64,000 bases of DNA from Flavobacteriaceae bacterium PS02336 (GCA_029960065.1 JASCOF010000002.1:744001-808000); one strand, 5' to 3'; counted from the stretch's first letter, positions 17,340-26,590 are shown. Translations and numbers: made by a program. Notes: generated from the sequence alone by a model not told the origin.

Positions 17340-17412
17340 AATAATTATATGTTCCGTTAGGAACAATTCGTTGGTAAATCATCTAATTTTGTTTAGATGA
17401 AATTAAATTAAA

Positions 17413-17997
17413 ATGGAACAAAACGAATTATATCCAATATTTCTAAAGCTTCACAATCTGAATGTTCTAATTGTAGGCGGAGGAAATGTAGGTCTGGAAA
17501 AGCTTTCTTTCTTGCTCAAGTCAAGTCCGAATGCAAATGTTGAGGTTGTAGCACCGGATTTTCATTTAGAAATTAAAGTTTTAGCCGAAAAACATCCTTC
17601 AGTTAAATTGACGGAGAAAAAGTTCAAAAAGAAAATGCTCAAAAAGCGTCACATGGTAATCGCTTGTACAGACAAGCTGGAGGTCAATAAAAAAGTGTAC
17701 GATTTGGCCAGAAAACGTTATTTGATTTGCAACATAGCTGATACACCAGATTTATGTGACTACTATTTAGGTGGAATCGTAACAAAAGGAAATGTAAAAA
17801 TCGCCATTTCGACAAACGGAAAATCTCCAACGACAGCAAAGAGATTACGTGAGTTTTTCGAAGAAGTAATTCCAGAAGATATCAATCAAATGGTTGAAAA
17901 TCTGAATGAATACCGAAAAACCTTAAAAGGTGATTTCGAAGAAAAGGTTAAAAGAATGAATGAGATTACCTCTTCATTAAAAAATAAGGAATTGTAA
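17413..17997 (+). CDS. Precorrin-2 dehydrogenase / sirohydrochlorin ferrochelatase
   Basis: A 194-residue Met8/SirC-like protein. NVLIVGGGNVGLEKLSFLL binds NAD, and ICNIADTPDLCDYYLGGIVTKGNVKIAISTNGKSPTTAKRLREFFEE is the conserved core. It oxidises precorrin-2 and probably inserts iron to complete siroheme. With cobA it replaces the fused cysG of enterobacteria. A GTTCCG-type hairpin remnant precedes it. Confidence 0.93.
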   Translation: MEQNELYPIFLKLHNLNVLIVGGGNVGLEKLSFLLKSSPNANVEVVAPDFHLEIKVLAEKHPSVKLTEKKFKKKMLKKRHMVIACTDKLEVNKKVYDLARKRYLICNIADTPDLCDYYLGGIVTKGNVKIAISTNGKSPTTAKRLREFFEEVIPEDINQMVENLNEYRKTLKGDFEEKVKRMNEITSSLKNKEL

Positions 17998-18000
17998 GAG

Positions 18001-18048
18001 TTCCGGAGGAACGTTTCATATTGTAGCGTCGGGTTTTAACCCGATGAA
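18001..18048. repeat. Two short palindromes after the siroheme gene
   Basis: GTTCCGGAGGAAC (18000-18012) and CGGGTTTTAACCCG (18029-18042) are adjacent perfect or near-perfect palindromes. A related GTTCCGTTAGGAAC lies at 17351-17364. They look like repeat remnants. Confidence 0.5.
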
Positions 18049-18172
18049 GGATGAAATTAAAAAATAAAAGAGTAAAAAAGTTTCGGAAAGAAATAAATGA
18101 TAAAAATCATTGAAAGTACAAGGATTTATTCGTTTCTTTGCGTTATTAAGAATGATTATAAACAACAACATA

Positions 18173-19225
18173 ATGATTAAAACAGATATACTTATAATTG
18201 GAGCAGGCCCAACAGGTTTATTTGCCGTTTTCGAGGCAGGATTGTTAAAATTAAAATGCCACATTTTAGATGCACTTCCACAACCAGGGGGACAACTATC
18301 AGAGTTATATCCAAAAAAGCCAATTTATGATATTCCAGGTTTTCCAGAAGTTTTAGCTGGAGATTTAGTTGATGGTTTAATGGAGCAAATTAAACAATTT
18401 GAGCCAGGTTTTACTTTGGGAGAACGTGCAGAAACAATCGATAAACAAGAAGACGGATCTTTCATTGTAACCTCAAATAAAGGAACTAAATTTCATGCGC
18501 CTGTTATCGCAATCGCAGGAGGTTTAGGAAGTTTTGAGCCTCGTAAACCACTTATCGAAGATATCGAGTTTTATGAAGATAAAGGAGTAAAATACTTCAT
18601 CAAAAATCCTGAGAAATTCAGAGACAAAAGAGTGGTAATTGCAGGAGGAGGAGATTCAGCGTTAGACTGGTCAATTTTCTTAGCAAATGTAGCTTCAGAA
18701 GTAACTTTGATTCACAGAAGAAACGAATTTAGAGGCGCTTTAGATTCTGTTGAAAAAGTACAGGAATTAAAATCAGCTGGAAAAATCAAATTAGTTACTC
18801 CAGCAGAAGTTATCGGAATCAATGGTGCTGAACACGTTGAGTCTTTAGACATCGAAGAAAACGGAGCACACCGTAAAATCGAATGTGACTATTTCATCCC
18901 ACTTTTCGGATTAACACCAAAATTAGGTCCAATTGGAGACTGGGGATTAGAAATCGAGAAAAATGCCATTAAAGTAAACAATGCGTTAGATTACCAAACA
19001 AACATTCCTGGAATCTTCGCAATTGGAGACATTAACACATATCCTGGAAAATTAAAGTTAATTCTTTGTGGATTCCACGAAGCGACTTTAATGTGTCAGG
19101 CAGCATACGGAATCATCAATCCAGGTAAAAAATACGTATTGAAATATACAACAGTTTCTGGTGTAGACGGTTTCGACGGAACACGTAAAGAAGCTCCAAA
19201 AGCGGTTGTGAAGGCGATTGTCTAA
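18173..19225 (+). CDS. Ferredoxin-NADP reductase, type 2 (TrxR-like)
   Basis: A 350-residue FAD/NAD(P) oxidoreductase. IIGAGPTGLFAVFEAGL is the FAD motif, PQPGGQLSELYPKKPIYDIPGFPE is diagnostic of the TrxR-like FNR group, and VVIAGGGDSALDW binds NADPH. There is no CxxC redox pair, excluding thioredoxin reductase. It would supply electrons through ferredoxin to the sulfite reductase. The ATG at 18173 fits the family start; upstream in-frame starts at 18110 and 18152 are rejected. A TTG/TTTCTTTG promoter-like pair just upstream suggests extra transcription. Confidence 0.93.
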   Translation: MIKTDILIIGAGPTGLFAVFEAGLLKLKCHILDALPQPGGQLSELYPKKPIYDIPGFPEVLAGDLVDGLMEQIKQFEPGFTLGERAETIDKQEDGSFIVTSNKGTKFHAPVIAIAGGLGSFEPRKPLIEDIEFYEDKGVKYFIKNPEKFRDKRVVIAGGGDSALDWSIFLANVASEVTLIHRRNEFRGALDSVEKVQELKSAGKIKLVTPAEVIGINGAEHVESLDIEENGAHRKIECDYFIPLFGLTPKLGPIGDWGLEIEKNAIKVNNALDYQTNIPGIFAIGDINTYPGKLKLILCGFHEATLMCQAAYGIINPGKKYVLKYTTVSGVDGFDGTRKEAPKAVVKAIV

Positions 19226-19272
19226 GTTGCTAAGTTTCTGAGATACTAAGATGCTAAGATTTTTTATATACG

Positions 19273-19300
19273 AAGCTCAAACTTTTAGTTTGAGCTTTTT
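19273..19300 (+). terminator. Terminator of the cys operon
   Basis: AAGCTCAAAC and GTTTGAGCTT pair across TTTTA and are followed by TTTTTT. It lies about 50 bases after the reductase stop. Confidence 0.85.
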
Positions 19301-19325
19301 TTTGTGCGTTACGCAGAATCCTAGA

Positions 19326-19462
19326 GGGATGAAATATTTATAGAAAAGAAATTATTCGTTAGTAAAGAGAGCTCCAGCGGAGCGATATATATATGTCGCT
19401 CCGCTGGAGCTTTTGTGTTGTGCTGATTGTTTTTCTATAAATATTATGCTCCTCTGGAGCTA
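19326..19462. repeat. Composite inverted repeat (CTCCAGCGGAGC hairpin inside a larger arm pair)
   Basis: The inner arms AGCTCCAGCGGAGCGA (19371-19386) and TCGCTCCGCTGGAGCT (19396-19411) are perfect complements around ATATATATG. Outside them GATGAAATATTTATAGAAAA and TTTTTCTATAAATATTATGC also pair. No gene is present. It looks like a non-coding mobile repeat. Confidence 0.7.
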
Positions 19463-19479
19463 AATTATGTAAAAGGAAA

Positions 19480-19520
19480 AAAACTTAGAAACTCAGTATC
19501 TTAGAGTCTCAGAACCTTAC
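19480..19520. repeat. CTTAG-phrase repeat
   Basis: AACTTAGAAACTCAGTATC and TTAGAGTCTCAGAACCTTA are variants of one phrase found also at 19226, 20003, 21700, 51190 and 61920. Confidence 0.55.
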
Positions 19521-19531
19521 GAAAAAAACAT

Positions 19532-19562
19532 TTGCAAATAGAAACCCTATTTCATACCTTTG
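19532..19562 (+). promoter_or_regulatory. Promoter upstream of the metH SAM riboswitch
   Basis: TTG (19532-19534), 20 bases, then TACCTTTG (19555-19562), a perfect match to the flavobacterial consensus. The riboswitch starts 24 bases downstream. Confidence 0.75.
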
Positions 19563-19585
19563 CACTGTTCTTAAAATTATTGTCA

Positions 19586-19698
19586 GTTATCACGAAAGGC
19601 GGAGGGATAGACCCGATGAAACCTTAGCAACCCTTTATCATAAAGAAGGTGCTAAATTCTACTTTATACGACATTTTCCAGTATTAAAGATAGATAAC
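19586..19698 (+). promoter_or_regulatory. SAM-I (S-box) riboswitch upstream of metH
   Basis: The GTTATC/GATAAC closing stem surrounds GGAGGGATAGACCCGATGAA, CCTTAGCAACCC and AAGGTGCTAAATTCTA, the S-box core. It is the second copy in the window. It lies 340 bases before metH, with a repeat element and a hairpin in between. High SAM should lower expression of the split metH. Confidence 0.93.
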
Positions 19699-19796
19699 AC
19701 AAATACATACTCGTATTTCTCAAAACTTTTCCAGACAACATACAATATTTACTGAAACAGATTCTGTATCAGGAGCGAATCATTGGCGCATTTTTG

Positions 19797-19895
19797 CAGT
19801 CAATAGTTCCCGCTTTACGTTGCAATCATTTTGCTTTTTAAAGGAAAAAGCAAAATAATTTCCACTTCAATCGGGGCTAATGAGCCAGCAATAGT
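19797..19895 (+). repeat. CCCGCT...CGGGGCTA hairpin repeat, copy A
   Basis: TTCCCGCTTTACGTTGCAATC, then a variable hairpin with GCTTTTT and AAAAAGC arms, then CACTTCAATCGGGGCTAA. Copies B (34497-34565) and C (45066-45140) share the ends in reverse orientation while the central hairpin differs. Confidence 0.7.
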
Positions 19896-19930
19896 GCCCT
19901 TTTGGAATTAATGTGAATAAAAATATCGAA

Positions 19931-19975
19931 GGTTAAACCCGACAATCCCGAGGCTTCGGGACTGTCGGGTTTAAA
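19931..19975. repeat. Long hairpin with TTAAACCCGACA arms
   Basis: TTAAACCCGACA and TGTCGGGTTTAA are perfect complements; the loop itself folds through TCCCGAGGCTTCGGGA. No T-run follows. It lies between the riboswitch and metH and could affect read-through. Confidence 0.6.
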
Positions 19976-20037
19976 TAGAGCCTTCAAAATTATAATTAAA
20001 AAAGCTTTGTGCCTTAGTGCCTTAGCGGCAAAAAAAT

Positions 20038-21042
20038 ATGGCAATTACGATACAAGAAGCAATAAAAAAAAATATCCTAATCCTTGATGGAGCAATGGGA
20101 ACAATGTTGCAGCGCTATAATTTCTCCGAAGAAGATTTCAGAGGAGAGCGTTTCAAAGATTTCCCGCATCCGTTAAAAGGAAATAATGATTTACTATCCC
20201 TAACACAACCGCAAGCGATTCGAGATGTTCATGCTGCTTATTATGAAGCTGGTGCTGACATCGTAGAAACCAATACCTTCTCAGGAACGACAATCGGTAT
20301 GGCCGATTATCACATGGAAGATTTGGTTTACGAGTTAAACTACGAATCGGCAAAAATTGCAAGACAAGTAGCCGACGAGTTTACCGCAAAAAATCCAGAA
20401 AAACCACGTTTTGTAGCGGGTTCAATTGGACCAACAAACCGTACAGCAAGTATGTCACCAGACGTAAACGATCCAGGTTACAGAGCCGTAACATTCGACG
20501 ATTTACGAATTGCGTACAAACAACAAGCGGAAGCATTAATGGACGGTGGCTGTGATTTACTTTTAGTAGAAACGATTTTCGATACACTAAATGCAAAAGC
20601 AGCACTTTTTGCAATCGAAGAAGTAAAAGAAGAACGCAATCTTGATATTCCAATTATGGTTTCAGGAACGATTACAGATGCTTCAGGAAGAACACTTTCT
20701 GGACAAACGGTGGAAGCGTTTTTGATTTCAGTTTCGCATATTCCGTTATTAAGTGTAGGATTCAATTGCGCTCTTGGAGCCGATTTGCTGAAACCGTATT
20801 TAAAAACATTAGCACATAACACAAGTTTTAATGTTTCGGCACATCCAAATGCAGGTTTACCAAATGCATTCGGACAATACGATGAAACACCAGAACAAAC
20901 TCAGGCTTTCATTAAAGAATATTTAGACGATAATTTAATCAATATTATTGGAGGATGTTGTGGAACAACTCCGGATCATATTCGATTAATGGCTGAGGTT
21001 GCAAAGGATTATAAGCCGAGAGTTGCGCCTGTTTTTGAATAA
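20038..21042 (+). CDS. metH: Methionine synthase, homocysteine-binding part (split MetH N-terminal)
   Basis: A 334-residue homocysteine S-methyltransferase domain. [14 protein letters not shown] opens the fold, and the zinc-binding cysteines are 244 (FNCALGAD) and 307-308 ([11 protein letters not shown]). It carries only the first of the MetH modules; the folate, cobalamin and reactivation modules are encoded at 21750-24425. Together they methylate homocysteine with methyl-tetrahydrofolate using B12. It is under the SAM riboswitch at 19586. The split layout is seen in other Flavobacteriia as I recall; here another gene separates the halves. Confidence 0.95.
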   Translation: MAITIQEAIKKNILILDGAMGTMLQRYNFSEEDFRGERFKDFPHPLKGNNDLLSLTQPQAIRDVHAAYYEAGADIVETNTFSGTTIGMADYHMEDLVYELNYESAKIARQVADEFTAKNPEKPRFVAGSIGPTNRTASMSPDVNDPGYRAVTFDDLRIAYKQQAEALMDGGCDLLLVETIFDTLNAKAALFAIEEVKEERNLDIPIMVSGTITDASGRTLSGQTVEAFLISVSHIPLLSVGFNCALGADLLKPYLKTLAHNTSFNVSAHPNAGLPNAFGQYDETPEQTQAFIKEYLDDNLINIIGGCCGTTPDHIRLMAEVAKDYKPRVAPVFE

Positions 21043-21048
21043 AGAATA

Positions 21049-21471
21049 ATGAAATGGAAAAATATGAAATTCATTTTATATAAAGTTGGGCTTTCGAATT
21101 ATGAAGAATTAACGAAAGCTTTTAACAATTTTGAGTTTTCTGATAAATCATATTATTGTGAAGGGAAAATAAAAAAACAAACTTCGGGATCATGTAAATA
21201 TGGTGAGGTAAAAATTATTATCGAAGTGAATAAGGATTCTTATGATTTAAAAACATTTAGTTGGGAAGTTTCAGATGATGAAATTCCGATTGAATATTTA
21301 GACGTAATTGTTACAACATTAAAAACTATTTCTAAAGATCAAGATCATTCATTAAAATTTAGAATTGTTGGAGGATCTTATCATGTAGTTGATTCAAGTT
21401 ACTTTAGTTTTGAAATAGCAACTTTTAGAGCAATTTCGAATTTAGTAGGTTTAGATACATATATTGATTGA
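21049..21471 (+). CDS. Stand-alone EF-G domain IV-like protein
   Basis: A 140-residue protein with no GTPase domain. Its middle and end follow EF-G domain IV closely: KKQTSGSCKYGEVKI (42-56) matches the AKQSGGRGQYGHV region; IPIEYLDVIVTTLK (79-92) matches the IPGEYIPAVDKGI helix; GGSYHVVDSSYFSFEIAT (108-125) matches GSYHDVDSSELAFKLAA. That domain mimics the tRNA anticodon arm and enters the ribosomal A site in EF-G. It begins 6 bases after the metH N-part stop and has lower GC than its neighbours. Start could be 21049 or 21064. Function is unknown; ribosome binding is inference. Confidence 0.75.
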   Translation: MKWKNMKFILYKVGLSNYEELTKAFNNFEFSDKSYYCEGKIKKQTSGSCKYGEVKIIIEVNKDSYDLKTFSWEVSDDEIPIEYLDVIVTTLKTISKDQDHSLKFRIVGGSYHVVDSSYFSFEIATFRAISNLVGLDTYID

Positions 21472-21536
21472 GAGTTTATTTCGTTAATAAGAAAATTGAA
21501 AATTCGGAAAAACGTAAATACTCTTATGAAATCGAG

Positions 21537-21648
21537 TTTGCGTGAGGGATAGAAGTGAAAAGCCCACAGACCAATGTAGTGAAACGGAATTGGTCGAGGA
21601 CTTGTAACGGATAGCCCGGCCGAAGGACACGCCCAAATTAAAATAGTG
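21537..21648 (-). repeat. Repeat element with GCTATCCGTTACAAG and TTCTATCCCTCACGC ends
   Basis: Read on the minus strand it runs GGGCGTGTCCTTCGGCCGGG, GCTATCCGTTACAAGTCC, a hairpin (ACCAATTCCGTTTCACTACATTGGT), then GGGCTTTTCACTTCTATCCC. It resembles copies A-C in the order of its parts (CTATCCG, hairpin, CACTTCTATC) and may be a related family. It is AT-poor compared with the flanks. Confidence 0.6.
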
Positions 21649-21749
21649 AAAACGAATACCTACAAGGTTTTAAAAACCTCGCAGGAAAGAAAATAGAATA
21701 AAAAAACTTAGAACCTTAGCATCTTAGGATCTCAGTAACTTTAAAAAAA

Positions 21750-24425
21750 ATGACAGAAAAAAGAAGAGACCTTGTATTATCAGGATTAGAACCGTTGATT
21801 ATTACGCCCGAAAGTGTTTTCGTGAATGTTGGTGAGCGTACGAATGTAACGGGTTCAAGAAAATTCCTAAGATTAATCAAGGAAGAGAAATATGACGAGG
21901 CGCTTGATATTGCAAGACAGCAGGTAGAAGGAGGAGCACAAATCATCGATATTAATATGGATGAAGGAATGCTGGATGGAGTAAATGCCATGACTAAATT
22001 TCTAAACTTAATTGCTGCAGAACCAGACATTTCGAGAGTGCCGATCATGATCGACAGTTCGAAATGGGAAATCATCGAAGCCGGTCTTAAAGTAGTACAA
22101 GGAAAAAGTGTTGTAAACTCGATTTCTTTAAAAGAAGGCGAAGAAGCTTTTATTCATCACGCTAGATTAATCAAACGTTACGGAGCGGCGGCAATTATTA
22201 TGGCATTTGACGAAGTTGGTCAGGCAGATAATTACGATCGTAGAGTAGAGATTTGTCAGCGTTCGTATGATATTTTGGTAAACAAAGTTGGGTTTCCTCC
22301 GCAGGATATTATTTTCGATTTAAATATCTTCCCAGTTGCAACGGGAATGGAAGAGCATAGATTGAACGCTTTGGACTTTTTTAGAGGAACAAAATGGGTT
22401 CGTGAAAACCTTCCGCACGCGCATATTAGCGGTGGAGTAAGTAACGTTTCGTTCTCTTTTAGAGGAAACGATACCGTTCGTGAAGCGATGCACTCGGTGT
22501 TTTTATACCACGCGATTAAAAACGGAATGACGATGGGAATCGTAAATCCGGAGATGTTGACGATTTACGATGATATTCCGAAAGACTTATTAGAACACGT
22601 TGAAGACGTAATTTTAGATAGACGCGACGATGCGACAGAACGACTTTTAGATTTTGCAGAAAATGTAAAAGGTGAAGCAAAGAGCGATGAAAAAGTAGTT
22701 CAGGAATGGCGTTTTGGAACGGTTCAAGAACGTATTACGCATTCATTGGTAAAAGGAATTGATGCTTTTATTGAAGAAGATGTTGAAGAAGCACGTTTAG
22801 CAGCGACAAAACCAATCGAAGTTATCGAAATCAATTTGATGACGGGAATGAATGTAGTTGGAGATTTATTCGGAAGCGGAAAAATGTTCCTGCCTCAGGT
22901 TGTAAAATCAGCTCGTGTAATGAAAAAAGCGGTTGCTTATTTATTGCCATTTATTGAAGCAAGTAAACAAGCGGGAGACAAACAAGGAAATGGAAAAATC
23001 CTGATGGCAACCGTAAAAGGCGACGTTCACGATATTGGTAAAAACATTGTTTCGGTGGTATTGGCTTGTAACAATTACGAGATTGTAGATCTTGGTGTTA
23101 TGGTGCCTCCGGAAAAAATTATTGCAGCGGCGATTGAACACAATGTTGACATTATTGGATTAAGCGGACTGATCACGCCTTCGCTTGACGAAATGGTGTA
23201 TCTAGCCAAAGAATTAGACAAACAAGATATTAAAATCCCGATTATGATTGGCGGGGCAACCACTTCGCGCGCGCATACAGCCGTGAAAATTGCACCTCAA
23301 TATAGAGAAACTGTAATTCACGTAAACGATGCTTCGAGAGCCGTTACTGTTGCAGGAAATCTGTTAGATCATAACCGAAAAATATATGCAGCAGATATTC
23401 GTGCAGAATATGATTCTTTTAGAGAAACATTCTTAAACCGTTCAAGAGATAAAAACTTCCTGACGATTGAAGATGCCCGTAAAAACAAATTACCATTGGA
23501 TTGGTCAGAATACACGCCAACTAAACCAAAAGTAATTGGCGCACAAACCATCGAAATAGAACTGGATGTTTTGGTTCCGTATATCGACTGGACGCCATTT
23601 TTTCAAACTTGGGAATTGTATGGGAAATATCCTGCAATTTTAACGGATGAGGTTGTGGGTGAACAAGCGACTTCTGTTTTTAACGATGCTCAGGCGATGT
23701 TAAAAGTGATTTTAGAAGAGAAAAAGCTGAAAGCAAAAGGTATTTACGGAATTTTCCCTGCGAATCAGGTTGATGATGACGATATCGAATTGCGTGATGA
23801 AAACGGAAAAGTTTTAGAGAAATTCTTAACGCTTCGTCAGCAGTCACAAAAAACAAAAGGTGCTCCAAACATCGCTTTAGCCGATTTTATTCTTCCAAAA
23901 GAAAGCGGAATTGAAGATTATATGGGAGCTTTCTGCGTAACAACTGGTTTTGGTGTTGACGAATGGGCAGCGGAATATGAAAAGAATTTAGACGACTACA
24001 ATTCGATTATGGTGAAAGCACTTGCGGATCGTTTTGCTGAGGCTTTCGCCGAATATCTTCACGAGAGAGTTCGTAAAGATTTTTGGGGTTACGATTCAGA
24101 AGAAGCTTTAACCAATGAAGAATTGATTAAAGAAAATTATAAAGGGATTCGTCCGGCACCGGGTTATCCGGCTTGTCCAGATCACTTGGAAAAACCAACG
24201 ATTTGGAAGCTTTTAAATGTGGCTGAAGAAATTGGAGTAACGCTGACAGAAAGTATGGCGATGTGGCCGGCTTCATCGGTTTCAGGATATTATTTCGGAA
24301 ATCCAAAAAGCCGCTATTTCGGACTCGGAAAAATAAAAGAAGATCAGGTAGTAGATTACGCCAAACGACGCAATGTCCCAACTGATTACGCCATGAAATG
24401 GTTGAATCCTAATATAGCAGATTAA
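21750..24425 (+). CDS. metH: Methionine synthase, folate/cobalamin/reactivation part (split MetH C-terminal)
   Basis: An 891-residue protein with the methyl-tetrahydrofolate pterin-binding domain ([21 protein letters not shown]), the cap and cobalamin-binding domains with DVHDIGKN (Asp425, His427), and the SAM-dependent reactivation domain with [12 protein letters not shown] (from 801) and [16 protein letters not shown]. It partners the N-part at 20038. The CTTAG-type repeat occupies the bases just before its ATG. Complete and intact. Confidence 0.96.
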   Translation: MTEKRRDLVLSGLEPLIITPESVFVNVGERTNVTGSRKFLRLIKEEKYDEALDIARQQVEGGAQIIDINMDEGMLDGVNAMTKFLNLIAAEPDISRVPIMIDSSKWEIIEAGLKVVQGKSVVNSISLKEGEEAFIHHARLIKRYGAAAIIMAFDEVGQADNYDRRVEICQRSYDILVNKVGFPPQDIIFDLNIFPVATGMEEHRLNALDFFRGTKWVRENLPHAHISGGVSNVSFSFRGNDTVREAMHSVFLYHAIKNGMTMGIVNPEMLTIYDDIPKDLLEHVEDVILDRRDDATERLLDFAENVKGEAKSDEKVVQEWRFGTVQERITHSLVKGIDAFIEEDVEEARLAATKPIEVIEINLMTGMNVVGDLFGSGKMFLPQVVKSARVMKKAVAYLLPFIEASKQAGDKQGNGKILMATVKGDVHDIGKNIVSVVLACNNYEIVDLGVMVPPEKIIAAAIEHNVDIIGLSGLITPSLDEMVYLAKELDKQDIKIPIMIGGATTSRAHTAVKIAPQYRETVIHVNDASRAVTVAGNLLDHNRKIYAADIRAEYDSFRETFLNRSRDKNFLTIEDARKNKLPLDWSEYTPTKPKVIGAQTIEIELDVLVPYIDWTPFFQTWELYGKYPAILTDEVVGEQATSVFNDAQAMLKVILEEKKLKAKGIYGIFPANQVDDDDIELRDENGKVLEKFLTLRQQSQKTKGAPNIALADFILPKESGIEDYMGAFCVTTGFGVDEWAAEYEKNLDDYNSIMVKALADRFAEAFAEYLHERVRKDFWGYDSEEALTNEELIKENYKGIRPAPGYPACPDHLEKPTIWKLLNVAEEIGVTLTESMAMWPASSVSGYYFGNPKSRYFGLGKIKEDQVVDYAKRRNVPTDYAMKWLNPNIAD

Positions 24426-24570
24426 TTGATTGATGATTTTAGAGTTCAGATTTTAGATTTTTACACTAAACCATCATTTAAATAAAAAGATTGATTTACG
24501 TTTTTTGATTTCAGATTTTTTACACAGACTAAAACTCAAAATTCATAACTCATAACCCATAACTTAAGAA

Positions 24571-25527
24571 ATGAAAGTAACAGAGCATATAGAAAACGCC
24601 AAAGGAAAAACATTATTCTCATTTGAAATTATTCCGCCTCAAAAGGGGAAAAGCATTCAGGAATTATATGATAATATTGATCCGTTAATGGAGTTTAAAC
24701 CGCCGTTTATTGACGTAACAACTTCTCGCGAAGAGTATATTTATATTGACCGCGGTAACGGACTTTTAGATAAGAAACTAACTCGTATGCGTCCCGGAAC
24801 GCTTGGAATCTGTGCTTCTATAAAACACAAATACAATGTAGATACCGTTCCGCATTTGCTTTGCGGCGGATTTACACAGGAAGAAACGGAATATATGCTT
24901 GTCGATTGTCATTATTTGGGAATCAACAATGTAATGGCACTTCGCGGAGATGCTATGAAAGACGAACAATCTTTTGTGCCTAAAGTTGGCGGAAATCATT
25001 ATGCTATTGATTTAGTTCGCCAAATCAACGACTTAAACTGTGGAAAATATCTTCACGAAGTAATGGATGTTGACAACAAAGCCGATTTCTGTATTGGGGT
25101 TGCAGGTTATCCTGAAAAACATTTAGAATCGCCATCTTTACAATCAGATTTAAAAAGATTAAAAGAAAAAGTAGACGCAGGAGCAGATTATGTGGTAACA
25201 CAAATGTTTTTTGACAACTCAAAATATTTTGCCTTTGTAGAAAAAGCAAGAGAAATGGGAATTACGATTCCCATTATTCCTGGAATTAAGCCAATTGCTG
25301 TTCAAAGACATTTACAGGTTTTACCGCAAATTTTCAGAATCGATTTGCCTGAAGATTTAATCGATGCAGTTGACAAATGCAAGAATAACGCTGAAATCAA
25401 ACAAGTAGGAATTGAATGGGCGATTCAGCAATCATTAGAATTAAAAGCCGCAGGAGTTCCGTTTTTGCACTATTATTCAATGGGTAAATCGGAGAATATT
25501 CGCCAGATCGCGAGTCAGGTTTTTTAA
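24571..25527 (+). CDS. metF: 5,10-methylenetetrahydrofolate reductase
   Basis: A 318-residue FAD enzyme that makes methyl-tetrahydrofolate for MetH and MetE. FSFEIIPPQKGKSIQEL carries the catalytic Glu, VTTSREEY follows, MALRGD is the flavin motif, and CIGVAGYPEKHLESPS and DYVVTQMFFDN are conserved. It lies 145 bases after metH and probably shares its transcript and SAM control. Confidence 0.96.
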   Translation: MKVTEHIENAKGKTLFSFEIIPPQKGKSIQELYDNIDPLMEFKPPFIDVTTSREEYIYIDRGNGLLDKKLTRMRPGTLGICASIKHKYNVDTVPHLLCGGFTQEETEYMLVDCHYLGINNVMALRGDAMKDEQSFVPKVGGNHYAIDLVRQINDLNCGKYLHEVMDVDNKADFCIGVAGYPEKHLESPSLQSDLKRLKEKVDAGADYVVTQMFFDNSKYFAFVEKAREMGITIPIIPGIKPIAVQRHLQVLPQIFRIDLPEDLIDAVDKCKNNAEIKQVGIEWAIQQSLELKAAGVPFLHYYSMGKSENIRQIASQVF

Positions 25528-25541
25528 GGTCATTGCGAGGA

Positions 25542-25572
25542 ACTTTGTCAAAGTTTTAAACTTTGACAAAGT
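25542..25572. repeat. Palindrome ACTTTGTCAAAG-TTTTAAA-CTTTGACAAAGT, copy 1
   Basis: A perfect 31-base inverted repeat after metF. A near-identical copy lies at 61885-61915. No proper T-run follows, so it is a dispersed palindrome more than a terminator. Confidence 0.7.
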
Positions 25573-25587
25573 TGTTGGAGCCTAGTT

Positions 25588-25721
25588 TGTCATTTCGACG
25601 AAGGAGAAATCTTCGCTAGAAACTCGACAAAGATTGGATTCTCGTTGCGGAGCTACTTACGAAGATTTGCTTCGCCAGTTCGCTATCGCTCGAGTCTCCT
25701 TCGTCGAAATGACAAGAATGT
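25588..25721. repeat. Inverted repeat element with TCATTTCGACGAAGGAG ends
   Basis: TGTCATTTCGACGAAGGAG (25588) is repeated as its exact complement CTCCTTCGTCGAAATGACA at the right end. Internal GAAATCTTCG and CGAAGATTTG also pair. The element is about 134 bases, has no ORF, and resembles a MITE or REP-like unit. Confidence 0.75.
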
Positions 25722-25773
25722 GGAAGATGATGATTGGAATTTGGAATTTTTTTTAATTTAAATTTAAAAAATC

Positions 25774-26427
25774 ATGAAACAAGAAGAACTACAAGCCATA
25801 GCCTCTCAATTAAAAAATCCATCGGGAGAAAAAGGAATCGAAATGGGCAATATGATGAACGAAACGAACATCAATATGACCAAACATTCGATTCAGAATC
25901 TGAATATTACAAATGAAAATAGAATTCTGGAACTCGGTCACGGAAATGCAGGACACGTTGAATTTTTGTTTGAACAAGCCAAAAATCTAAAATACTACGG
26001 ACTGGAAATGTCGGAACTGATGTTTCAGGAAGCACGCCAGATTAACCGAAATTTTGTCTCTCAAAAACAAGCTTTCTTTTCGCTTTATGATGGAAATACA
26101 ATTCCGTTTGAAGAGGAATTATTCGATAAAATATTTACCGTAAATACGATCTATTTCTGGCAGAAGCCTGAAGAATTACTTTCAGAAATCTACAAAGTTT
26201 TAAAGCCAAATGGTAATTTCTGTTTGACATTTGCCGAAGAAGATTTCATGAAGAAACTGCCTTTCACGCAATTCGAATTTGAATTGTACAGTACAGAAAA
26301 AGCGCAGGAATTAATCAAAAAATCGGATTTTAAAATTGTTTATACCGAAACACAGACCGAAAAAGTAAAAAGCAAAACAGGAGAATTGGTTGATAGAGCT
26401 TTTACTACGATTGTTCTGGAGAAATAA
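25774..26427 (+). CDS. Class I SAM-dependent methyltransferase
   Basis: A 217-residue Rossmann methyltransferase. RILELGHGNAGHVEFLFEQA (about 50-69) is motif I, YYGLEMSELMFQEARQ is motif II, and FDKIFTVNTIYFWQKPEELLSEIYKVLKPNGNFCLTF covers motifs III-V, typical of the UbiE-like Methyltransf_11 group. Substrate unknown. It stands between two repeat elements and may be a single-gene unit. Confidence 0.9.
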   Translation: MKQEELQAIASQLKNPSGEKGIEMGNMMNETNINMTKHSIQNLNITNENRILELGHGNAGHVEFLFEQAKNLKYYGLEMSELMFQEARQINRNFVSQKQAFFSLYDGNTIPFEEELFDKIFTVNTIYFWQKPEELLSEIYKVLKPNGNFCLTFAEEDFMKKLPFTQFEFELYSTEKAQELIKKSDFKIVYTETQTEKVKSKTGELVDRAFTTIVLEK

Positions 26428-26430
26428 AAG

Positions 26431-26503
26431 TTTTTTGCCACAGATTATAAAGATTAGCACAGATTAGAAAATCATTTTAATCCATATAATCTGTGGCAAA
26501 AAA
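26431..26503. repeat. GCCACAGATT inverted repeat, copy 1
   Basis: TTTTTTGCCACAGATT and AATCTGTGGCAAAAAA are exact complements; an internal GATTAGCACAGATTAG is a variant of the same word. The T-run lets it act as a terminator. Related copies lie at 37650 and 51031. Confidence 0.75.
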
Positions 26504-26590
26504 AATAACCAATCAATTTTTGCAATCCTTTTTTGAGTACTTTCATTACTTTATTGTTTAATCTTTCTGAATTATAATCCTTAAAATTTT

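Noticed and set aside
18110..18172. Upstream start for the ferredoxin-NADP reductase
   Set aside because: The extension has no family similarity and contains a promoter-like TTG/TTTCTTTG pair.
20153..20822. Long minus-strand ORFs inside metH
   Set aside because: They are shadows of a strongly coding plus frame, with poor composition and no motif. The same applies to minus-strand frames in ThrA, MetE and the A2M gene.
25588..25721. A truncated insertion sequence
   Set aside because: The ends are perfect inverted repeats, but there is no transposase frame and the size is that of a non-autonomous or REP-like unit. No target duplication could be confirmed by eye.
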